From assembly GCA_029262235.1 (NCBI GenBank), contig JAJCZU010000001.1, positions 1-64,000 of the forward strand: DNA of 64,000 nt, written 5' to 3'. Shown piece by piece: positions 9,411 through 18,300 of the stretch. Position numbers and translations under genes: made by a program. The notes under the pieces were generated by a model, which saw nothing but the letters and a program-made list of their open reading frames with translations, had not been told where the DNA came from and did no database searches. Position 1 is the first letter of the stretch; each line of letters opens with the position of its first letter. Source of the DNA: Candidatus Eiseniibacteriota bacterium. GTDB lineage: Bacteria; Orphanbacterota; Orphanbacteria; Orphanbacterales; Orphanbacteraceae.

Positions 9411-9557
9411 TTCCTCACTTCGCGAAAGGCTGATGTCTGCCGGGGGCGTGGTGCGATGCGAAGCGTGGCGTGACTGATCGTGACGGGTGGCGCGCCGGAC
9501 GGGGACCCCTGCCGAGCTTGCCGAGGCAGGGGTGTCGCGGCGCGACAGGACCCGTTC
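9411..9557 (+). repeat. Dispersed hairpin repeat family A, copy 1
   Basis: ttcctcacttcgcgaaaggctgatgtc...gacgggtggcgcgccggacggggacccctgccgagcttgccgaggcaggggtgtcgcggcgcgacaggacccgttc. Confidence 0.85.
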
Positions 9558-9579
9558 ATTTTCTTAATTCCCTTCCTGG

Positions 9580-9728
9580 TTCCTCACTTCGCGAAAGGCC
9601 GATGTCTTCCGGGGTGTGGTGCGATTCGAAGCGTGGTGTGATTGATCGTGACGGGTGGCGCGCCGGACGGGGGCCCCGATCGAGCTCCGCCGAGATCGGG
9701 GTGTCCCGGCGCGACAGGACCCGTCACA
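9580..9728 (+). repeat. Dispersed hairpin repeat family A, copy 2 (direct repeat of copy 1)
   Basis: ttcctcacttcgcgaaaggccgatgtc...gacgggtggcgcgccggacgggggccccgatcgagctccgccgagatcggggtgtcccggcgcgacaggacccgtc. Confidence 0.85.
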
Positions 9729-9772
9729 CCCTCTTCCCCCACTCATCCTTTTCGAATCCCCCCCGGAAAACA

Positions 9773-10153
9773 TCAGGCCACTAACCGCGCGGTTAGAATC
9801 CCGAGCACGGCCGCCACGATGCCCACACCGTTCTGCGCGAGCAGGTTAAGCGCCGCCCCGGTCCAGTTCCCGGAACTTCCGAGCTGTACGGTTTCGAAGG
9901 AGTAGGTGGAAAATGTGGTAAAGGCGCCCAGAAATCCGATGAGCAGATACGGTTTCCACTCGGAGTTCATGCCCAGTTTTCCGTCGACGATGACCCAGGT
10001 GAACGCGAAGAGGAACGAGCCGATTCCGTTTACGAGTAAAGTGCCCCACGGAAAACCGACGCCGACGGCGCGCCTGGCCCACTCGGTCATGCCGTAGCGC
10101 GCGAGCGTTCCGAGCCCGCCGAAAAGCGCAAGCATGAGCAGTTTGGCCGCCAC
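9773..10153 (-). CDS. crcB: Fluoride efflux channel FluC/CrcB
   Basis: GGLGTLARYGMTEWARR, GTLLVNGIGSFLFAF, IGFLGAFTTFSTYSFETVQL. Confidence 0.92.
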   Translation of the reverse strand: MAAKLLMLALFGGLGTLARYGMTEWARRAVGVGFPWGTLLVNGIGSFLFAFTWVIVDGKLGMNSEWKPYLLIGFLGAFTTFSTYSFETVQLGSSGNWTGAALNLLAQNGVGIVAAVLGILTARLVA

Positions 10154-10337
10154 TACGGCACGATCCCGTTGGAGGAGCGGCCGTCAACAGCCGTCACGGG
10201 CGGGAATGCGGTCCCCACGGGGAACGCGGTGAAAACGGGAACTATCGAGTCGCGATCAGGCATCAAGTCTAACTCCTCCGGCCGGGGGATGCGCGCGAGT
10301 ATAGCAAGAGCCGCTTCAATTGTGCTTAACTGACCAC

Positions 10338-11414
10338 ATGCGAGGATCCACGACAAAGAATCTGCTCTTCTCCGTCCTGACGGTCGCGTTTCTGCTGGGC
10401 TGTCTCGAAGGGGGTGCCCGCTTCTTCGGCGCGGGGCGTGAAACGTCCGTGTACGAAGAGCACCAGCGGATTATCGACGTGCTCGGGCTGCGCGATCTGA
10501 ACGAGACGATGACGTTCGACCGGCATCTCTTCTGGCGCCTCAAGCCGCACTTGAAAGATAGGCGGGTGCACGGCGCGGTGCGCGGCGAGCTCATCGACTT
10601 TCGCGTTTCGACGAACGATTTCGGACTGCGTGACGCCGAGATCGGGCCGAAGCGCGGCCTTCGCATTCTCGCGCTCGGGAATTCGTGCACGTTCGGCGTG
10701 GGCGTAGAGGGGGAGGACAGCTTTCCCGAGCAGCTCGAGAATCTGATCGGCCAGTCGGTGCCGGAGGGGATCGAAGTACTGAATGCGGGCACGCCCGGCT
10801 ATACGGCGTTTCAAGGGCGGCGCTTTCTCGAACGGATCGGCGACGATCTCGACCCCGATATCGTGATCGTGAGTTTCGGCTTCAACGACTCGGATGTCTG
10901 GAGTTCGCGAACGGATCGAGAGACGGCGGCGGTTTTCGAACCGCAGGGCTGGAGAAAGTGGGCGCGCCGGAGCGCGTTCTATCGACTCCTGGCGGCCGCA
11001 CTGCCACGAAAGGGAGCGGATACGGGTGCAGGCGGGGCCGCAGCTGGCGGCCATGGCGAGTCCGGTGTCGGACAGATTCCGCGCCTCATGCCCGAGGAGT
11101 TTTACGAGGAAATGACGGCCATTGCCGCCTGGGCGAACGATCGCGGCAGGAACGCGCTCTTTCTGGTGTGGCCTTATCGCAAGCAGGTCACGGAGAACCG
11201 GCCGGAACCGATTATATATCAACCGCTTATCTTGAAGGTCGCGGCCGACACGCGCTCCCCCGCCATCAACCTGATCGATGCCATGATTGCCGCCGGTGAA
11301 CAGATGGAATCGGCGGAGGCACTGTTCGTGGACCATATTCACGGCAGCCCCGCCGGATGCCGCGTCGTCGCCACCGCGGTCGCCGACCTGCTCGCCCGCG
11401 CGCGGACCCGATAG
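10338..11414 (+). CDS. SGNH/GDSL-like hydrolase family protein, membrane anchored
   Basis: LRILALGNSCTFGVGVEGEDSFPEQLE (block I-like), VSFGFND, C-terminal VDHIHGSPAGCRVVA (D..H-like block). Confidence 0.75.
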   Translation: MRGSTTKNLLFSVLTVAFLLGCLEGGARFFGAGRETSVYEEHQRIIDVLGLRDLNETMTFDRHLFWRLKPHLKDRRVHGAVRGELIDFRVSTNDFGLRDAEIGPKRGLRILALGNSCTFGVGVEGEDSFPEQLENLIGQSVPEGIEVLNAGTPGYTAFQGRRFLERIGDDLDPDIVIVSFGFNDSDVWSSRTDRETAAVFEPQGWRKWARRSAFYRLLAAALPRKGADTGAGGAAAGGHGESGVGQIPRLMPEEFYEEMTAIAAWANDRGRNALFLVWPYRKQVTENRPEPIIYQPLILKVAADTRSPAINLIDAMIAAGEQMESAEALFVDHIHGSPAGCRVVATAVADLLARARTR

Positions 11415-11608
11415 CGGGCCGACCCTGTCAGAGACTCCTGCCTCGCCGTCGCCCGCCCGTGTCCTCATATTGGGACGATTCAGCTTAACATGTCCAATTC
11501 CGTTGTCTCATGCGTCTCTCACATGATAAAATAATCAAGATTATTGCAAGATATGGGAGCGCGCTCCCGTTTGTGATTTTTCGTCAAACACCCCGTCAGG
11601 AGGACAGC

Positions 11609-12748
11609 ATGAAGTTCTGGTCGCTCGTCGTTCTGGTTGTCGCGTTCATCACTTCCCCAGCGAACGCCGCACAGAACCGCCCCATGATCGAAGATTTCAC
11701 GAACAACGGCTGCCCTCCGTGTCTGACGATCAAAGACAGCCTCGATGCGATTCTTGACGAATACAAAGACGACATCACGGTGCTCTCGCCGCACGTCTGG
11801 TGGCCGGCGGAAGATTCGTTCTTCAACATGGATCCGATCATGAATGGCGGCAAAGTCGCGCAGTACGGCATCAACGGTGTGCCCGACTTCATTTTCGGCG
11901 GCGAAAACATCGAAGTCTATAGCGGAACAAACGGTGAGTTTTTCGCTGAGCCTGAATACTACGCCGATCTTCGTGGAAAGCTCGACAGCATGCTCGCGCT
12001 GACTGCCCCGATCGCGATCGACGTCACGCACTTCCGGACCGACTCGGAGATTTTCGTTTCGGGTACGATCACGGTGGAAGATACGCTCGTGAACCAGAGC
12101 GCGCGCGTCGCGCTCTTCGTGACGCAGACATGGCAGCGCGACCCGAACAACCCCACGAACAAGTGGTATCACATCCTCCGCCGCGCCACTCCGATCTTCG
12201 ATTCGCTGACGGCGAACGTGGATGGCAGCCTGGAGACCGTATACAAATACGGTACGCCGGTATCGCTGGCGCCGGGGGCGGTCATTCCGTTCGACTTCGT
12301 GGTCGACTACGATACGACCGGCAATCCCTGGCAGCTGAACGACAATATCGGGAACCCCCGTTCCCTGATTACGAACGTCGTGGTGTTCCGCGGTTTCAAC
12401 GACAAGGTGCTCAACACGTTCTCGCAGGTCGTTCCGACGCCGGTCGGCGTGCCGCCGGCGGGTGAACAGCTTCGCATGGTCCTCGAGCAGAACACGCCGA
12501 ACCCGTTCAACCCGACGACGAAGATTCGCTACAGCCTGAGTCATCCGACCGATGTCTCGCTGAACGTCTATAACGTCAGCGGGCGGCTCGTCCGCAATCT
12601 CGTGACCGGATTCCAGAGCGCGAATTCGTACGAAGTGGTGTGGGACGGCAAGGATGACCGGGGCCGTTCGGCGGCCAGTGGCGTCTATTACTACTCGCTG
12701 AACGCGGACAAGAAGGCCGAAACCCGTAAGATGATCCTGATCCGCTAG
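11609..12748 (+). CDS. Secreted thioredoxin-fold/Omp28-like protein with FlgD/T9SS-like C-terminal domain
   Basis: Signal peptide; IEDFTNNGCPPCLTIKD; C-terminal NTPNPFNPTTKIRYSL...GRLVRNL...WDGKDDRGRSAASGVYYY. AGGAGG RBS. Confidence 0.8.
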   Translation: MKFWSLVVLVVAFITSPANAAQNRPMIEDFTNNGCPPCLTIKDSLDAILDEYKDDITVLSPHVWWPAEDSFFNMDPIMNGGKVAQYGINGVPDFIFGGENIEVYSGTNGEFFAEPEYYADLRGKLDSMLALTAPIAIDVTHFRTDSEIFVSGTITVEDTLVNQSARVALFVTQTWQRDPNNPTNKWYHILRRATPIFDSLTANVDGSLETVYKYGTPVSLAPGAVIPFDFVVDYDTTGNPWQLNDNIGNPRSLITNVVVFRGFNDKVLNTFSQVVPTPVGVPPAGEQLRMVLEQNTPNPFNPTTKIRYSLSHPTDVSLNVYNVSGRLVRNLVTGFQSANSYEVVWDGKDDRGRSAASGVYYYSLNADKKAETRKMILIR

Positions 12749-12776
12749 ATCAGGCGAATCGACCAGACCAACCCGA

Positions 12777-12811
12777 GCCCCTGGGGATTCACGTCCCCGG
12801 GGGTTTTTTTT
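12777..12811 (+). terminator. Rho-independent terminator
   Basis: agcccctgggga-ttcacg-tccccgggggtttttttt. Confidence 0.85.
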
Positions 12812-12838
12812 GCCCGTTTGGGTGCTACAATCCCCCCG

Positions 12839-14122
12839 ATGAACAGGCACACTACTTTTTCAGTCCTTCCCGCGATCTGCGTCCTTCTCGGCGCTCTGCT
12901 TGCCGGATGCTCCTCGGCGCCGCATCGCGCGGCCAACCATCTATTGGAGGCGGAACAGTGGGCGGAGGCGGAACAGGTACTCGACCCGATCGCGGCCGAG
13001 CACCGGGACGATCCGCGCGTATGGCGGGATCTGGGACGCGCTCAGCTCGCCCAGCGGCGTTATGACGAAGCGATCGGATCGCTCCAGACGGCGATGGAGC
13101 TCGACGCCTCGGACCCTGCCGTCCCGCTTCTACTGGGGCTCGCACACGAGGGGCTTTCGGAGTGGGATGACGCGATCGAGGCTTACCAGGCCTACCCGGG
13201 CACATACGGGCGGTCGTCGGTTTCGGGCGCCGTGCGGGGGCGTATGGCGGACGTGGTGCGCGCGATTTACGCCGAACGCGCGGAGAACGCGCTCGAAGAA
13301 CCGGAACGCATCGGGCCGCGGGTTCTGCTCGTGCGCTACTTCGACGTGCTGGCCGACATCGAAACCTACGGGCAGCTCGGCAAGGGCATGACCGATCAGC
13401 TGATCGAGGACTTCGCTCGTCTTGACGGCATGCACGTTGTCGACCGTCTTCGCTACCAGGAGACATTGCGCGCGGTCGAACGCGCGCGCAGCGACGGCTT
13501 CGATCCGCTTGCCGCGTACTCGCTCGGTGAACTGATCGGTGCCGGCTACTCGCTCGGGGGCACGATCACACCGTCCGATGAACGCGACGAAATCCGCATC
13601 GAATACTATCTCGTGAATCACGTAACCGGCGAAACGAAGGCGCCGACGACGATCACGGGCACGCTTTCCGAATTCTTCGAACTCGAGAAGCGCATTGTCG
13701 CTCAGGTTTCCGAAGAGATCGGGGCCGAGATGTCACGTGCGGTGCGCCGCACGATCGGCCAGATTCCGACGACGAACTTCCGCGCGTTTCTCGCGTACGC
13801 GGACGGAATCGACGCGGACGACCAGGGCGATACGGCACTGGCCAGGGAACGATTCGAAGAAGCGATCACGCTCGACCCGCTCTTCCATCTCGCGATCGAA
13901 CAGAGAGAACGGCTCGACGGCACGCCGGCGAAGATCCTCTGGATCGCGCGACGCGAACTGCAGATGCCGTTCGAGGCGGCGCGGCGCGGGCGGCTCCAAA
14001 CGGCGCAGTCGCTCTTGACGAGTCAGCCCACGGTTCTGGCCGGCGAATCCGAGGACGTCTCGTCCGTGCGGCCGCTCGGGCTCGGCAGCGCGATCATTCG
14101 CGTGCGGGTGGATGATCCATGA
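12839..14122 (+). CDS. TPR-containing lipoprotein with CsgG/curli-assembly-like region
   Basis: Lipobox LLAGCSS; TPR-like repeats; RVLLVRYFDVLADIETYGQLGKGMTDQLIEDFARLDGMHVVDR. Confidence 0.65.
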   Translation: MNRHTTFSVLPAICVLLGALLAGCSSAPHRAANHLLEAEQWAEAEQVLDPIAAEHRDDPRVWRDLGRAQLAQRRYDEAIGSLQTAMELDASDPAVPLLLGLAHEGLSEWDDAIEAYQAYPGTYGRSSVSGAVRGRMADVVRAIYAERAENALEEPERIGPRVLLVRYFDVLADIETYGQLGKGMTDQLIEDFARLDGMHVVDRLRYQETLRAVERARSDGFDPLAAYSLGELIGAGYSLGGTITPSDERDEIRIEYYLVNHVTGETKAPTTITGTLSEFFELEKRIVAQVSEEIGAEMSRAVRRTIGQIPTTNFRAFLAYADGIDADDQGDTALARERFEEAITLDPLFHLAIEQRERLDGTPAKILWIARRELQMPFEAARRGRLQTAQSLLTSQPTVLAGESEDVSSVRPLGLGSAIIRVRVDDP

Positions 14123-15309
14123 TGCCTCTGCGCCGGATCGCCATCCTTTTCATCACGACGGCTTCGCTCGCGGCGCCTGCTGATTCGGCTCGCGCCGATG
14201 CGTTTGCGGAGGCGCCCGCCTGGGATATCGCCTGCTCGTTTGCGCTTCGGAACTGGAAGCTCGTCCGCGGGAGCGAAGAGCTCAAGGTCTCCGAGATCGC
14301 GAGCCCGCTTTCGATCACGAGACGAATCAACGAAGGCGGCACGCTTTCGCTCTATCTTTCCGGCGCATCCGCGACGTCCGACGGCGAAGAGAAGCAGGAC
14401 ATTTCCGGCTTGCAGGACGCGCGGTTGTCGTGGGCGCAGTGGTTCGACGGCGACCGCTACCACCTGCGGGCCGGGCTCGGTCTTCCGACCGGAAAAGCCG
14501 AAATCGAAAGCGGCAGCGAAATTGTTTCGGGCGTCGTTTCGAACCGCATACTCGGGCTTCGTACGAAGCGATACGGCGAAGGGTTGAACGCCTTCGCGAG
14601 CGGGGCGCGCGCGTTCGCGCTCGGCGACGACGCGGTGGCTTCGTTCGGCGCCGGTATTGAAATGAAGGGCAAGTACGACTTTCAGGTTTTGAATGACGAA
14701 ACGATCGAGATTCAGCCGGGGAACGAGTTCTTTCTCGAGGCGGGTATCGACGGCACGCCGGGTGATCTCGTTTCGTGGAGCGCCGACATACGGTATCGCC
14801 TGTTCGGAATCGATCAGCGTGACGGCGAGGACGTATACGAAGAGGGCGACGAGATCGACATACTCGGCGGCGTCACGATTACGCCGAGCGAAATCCAGAC
14901 GTTCACGGTCGGCGCGCGCGTGATCGTGAAAGGCGACGGTTCGGAAGTCGGCGGCATCGGCGAAGGTCCGCTCGACTCGCTCTCGCTCGATCGCTGGCTG
15001 ACGGAAAGCCTGCCCGGCGGCATGCAGCGCCTCTCGCTCGACTACGCGCGCAAGATGAACGACGTCCTTCATCTGCTCGGCCGCGCGGGATATCGCCACT
15101 ATTCCGAGTATTCGTTTCCGGGGACGGCGCCGGCAACCAGGCTCCTCGGGTCGGCCCAGGTCTGGGAGGCGGGTATCGGTACGCAGTTCGCCCCGGCTCC
15201 TTCGCTGCCCGTCACACTCTTTCTGACCTACAGTAACGGCAGCGCCGAAGACGGCTTGATCGACATCGCAGGCATCGACCTCACCCTGGCACTCCGATGG
15301 CGGCAGTAA
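14119..15309 (+). CDS. Probable outer-membrane beta-barrel protein, uncharacterised
   Basis: Signal peptide and alternating amphipathic strands; overlaps upstream stop (ATGA). Confidence 0.5.
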   Translation: MMPLRRIAILFITTASLAAPADSARADAFAEAPAWDIACSFALRNWKLVRGSEELKVSEIASPLSITRRINEGGTLSLYLSGASATSDGEEKQDISGLQDARLSWAQWFDGDRYHLRAGLGLPTGKAEIESGSEIVSGVVSNRILGLRTKRYGEGLNAFASGARAFALGDDAVASFGAGIEMKGKYDFQVLNDETIEIQPGNEFFLEAGIDGTPGDLVSWSADIRYRLFGIDQRDGEDVYEEGDEIDILGGVTITPSEIQTFTVGARVIVKGDGSEVGGIGEGPLDSLSLDRWLTESLPGGMQRLSLDYARKMNDVLHLLGRAGYRHYSEYSFPGTAPATRLLGSAQVWEAGIGTQFAPAPSLPVTLFLTYSNGSAEDGLIDIAGIDLTLALRWRQ

Positions 15310-18300
15310 ACACAGCGCGTCAGTGGCTTCTCGGGCGAGCAGTTTACGTGCTCGTGTTCGTGGCCATTTCTGCGCTCGCGAGTGTCGCCTCGGCAGGCAC
15401 CGACACCCTTTCCGTTCCCTACGCGACCGGTTTCGAAGGAAGCGCGCCCGGCTGGACGCTTGCAGGCGGATGGCACGCGAAAACTTCCCCGCAATCGATT
15501 TCCGTGATCCCCGCCATCGCCGACAGCCTCGTGAACCTTCCGGGCGGAACGTCGTGGCCTTCCCCCTCCGAGGGGACCGGCGTGATGGCGCTTGCCGACG
15601 ACGCGACCGGCACGTACATCGCACCGTGGGACGCGGGTGCCCAGGTCTCAGGAAACGGCGGGGAGTCGCAGTCCGCGCGCTCCGACACGCTCACTTCTCC
15701 CTGCTTCATCGCACCCCCCGGCGAAACGCTCCGTCTCTCATTCGATACGTGGTGGGAGGTCGAAGCATTCGACATCTTCAGTTCGGATCTGCTCCAGGTC
15801 GAGTATTCCTCCGACGGCGGTTCGAACTGGACCATCATCGACATTCTTTCCGTGCCGGGATCCACGCCCTCACCGAACATGGACGCCGCGTACTCGAGCG
15901 GCGGAATCGGCGCGCCCGGCGTATGGACTCCCAAGACCTATTCCGTGAACACGGGGTCGGGCCTGCCGCAATTTCGTTTTCTGTTCCGGTCGGGGACGAA
16001 AGATCGCAACGGATTTCGCGGCTGGTTTCTCGATAACCTGACCGTTGCCTGCGACGGATTGTTCGAACCGTACTCCGTGGCCGCAACGGACGACGAGTGC
16101 AGCGGCGTACTCGTGACATGGAGCGACAGTTCGACCGCGAATCCGATCGGGTACGAAGTGGAGCGGCGTGCCGTTGCCGGCGGACAGCGCGATACGCTCG
16201 CGGTTCTGACGAGTACGTATCTCGATACGGCCGCCGTGCCGGGAGAAAGCTATGAGTATCGCGTGCGCGCGGCATCCGCGTGCGGGCTGACCGGATTCGC
16301 GCCGCTCGCCGTGGGCAGCGTGCCGTCGGATCCCGATCCGCCGACCGGCGTCACCGCGTCGGAAGGCGCGTGCGACGAAATCGTGGTCGACTGGGTGCTC
16401 TCGGCCGCGCCGGGCGATGGATACGTGATCGAACGGGCGGGCGTGCGGATCGACACCGTGGGGAACGGCGTCACGAGCTACAGGGACATGGGCGCCGCGG
16501 GAGGCACGGCGCTCGTGTACAGAGTCGGTACGCTCGGCACGTGCGATCCCGTGTACTCGGCGCCCGACACGGGGAGCCGGCTCGCGGATCCCCCGCCGGT
16601 CACGTTCGTAAGCGCCACCGACAACCTGTGCGACATCGTGCGCATCGCCTGGGTCGCGGTCGCGAACGTGAGCGAGTATATCGTGTATCGCGACGGCGAC
16701 TCGCTGGCGACGGTCGATTCGCTCACGACGCAGTACGAAGACGCCGCGGCCGAGTCGACGCAGACGTATGCGTATTCGGTGCGCACGCGCACGGGTTGCG
16801 GTATCTCGGATGTTACGACGAGTGACACGGGCACGCGATTCGGACGCGCGCCGTCGGTAGTGAGCTGCGCGGCCACTGACGATCTGTGTGAGGAAATCGT
16901 TCTTACCTGGGTGCCTTCGTCCGACCCCGGAAACTTGAGCGGCTTCGCGATTCTGCGCGACGGCACTCCGATCGACTCCGTCGCGCCCGGTGTTACGACA
17001 TACCGTGATTCGACATCGCTCATCGACGTGCCGATCCTCTACGAAATCGCCGCCTGGAATTCGTGCGGGTATTCCGTGACGGCCTGCGCCGACAGCGGTC
17101 TGCGCGAAACGACACCGCAGGCGCCGACCGGAGTGGACGCGTCGAACGACCGCTGCTTCGACGTGCGCGTGAGCTGGACGGGCGTGGGCGGCGAAATCGA
17201 AAGCTACATCGTGTTTCGCGGCGGAGATTCGATCGCCACGGTCGATGCGGCGGATTCCACCGTGTACTACGATGCGGCCATCGACTCGGCCGTCGTCGCG
17301 ACGTACACGGTGCGGAGCCGCAGTTCGTGCGGGCTCTCGGCGACCTCGATTTCGAATGGGGGACGTCGAACGGGCGCCCCGCCGGCCGCGAAAAACTGCG
17401 TCGCGAGCGATTCGCTCTGCGGCCGCGTTACGATCGCGTGGGAACCCGCGACCGACCCGGGCACGGTCGTGCGCTACGTGCTGTTCCGCGGGGCCGACTC
17501 GATCGACGTGAAGACGGCGCCGCCGTACTCGTTCACCGACACCGGCAGCCCCGCAAACACGGCCATGTCGTTCTCCGTGCGCACGTGGAACGAGTGCGGG
17601 TATTCCGCCTCCGCCGCAACCGACTCGGGCAGGGCGATCAGCGCTCCCGGCGCGCCGCTCGCTTTTACGGCGTCCCAGACGCAGTGCGGTGTCGTGGAAC
17701 TCAACTGGCAGGCGCCTGCAGGCGGCGGCCCCGTCGACGGCTACCGGCTCGTGCGCGGATCGCCCCAGGTCACGATTAACGTATCCGGTGACTCGCTGCA
17801 CTATGTCGACACGGACCCCCCGGACGGTTCCGTCGCGTACACGCTGCGCGCCTTCAACTGCGAAGAGTCCGTTCCTGTAAACGCCACCGGAAATACGGTC
17901 GACGCACCGCCCGCTCCGCCCGCCGGCTGTTCGCTCGAACAGGTTGCATGCTCGGGCCACCGCATTCTCTGGAACCCCTCGCCCGACTCCGTGCGCGGCT
18001 ACATCATTCGTCGAAACGGCGCCGACATCGATTCCGTGGGACCGGCCGCGAGCTCGTATCTCGACCTCGGGCTCGGCGTCGGAGCCGATTACGCATATGA
18101 AATTTTCAGCGTCAATGATTGCGGCCGCTCGCTGACCGCATGCACGGTACAGAATCGCCTGCCGGGTCCCGTGGCATCGCCGGCGGCCGGTTCCTGCACG
18201 GCAACCGAAGACAGCTGCGCGGGCGTATGGCTCGACTGGCAGCCGGCCGTGGTCGCGGAGGATGTCGCGTGGTTCAAGATCTACGATGCGGGGACGGGCG

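Noticed and set aside
9365-9780. CRISPR-like array
   Set aside because: Only two direct copies of ~147 bp with internal hairpins; not short repeats with uniform spacers
10154-10320. Possible fluoride riboswitch upstream of crcB
   Set aside because: The minus-strand leader has tgatgcctgat but lacks the recognisable GGxGAUGG...pseudoknot consensus; not supportable by eye. An Infernal scan would settle it
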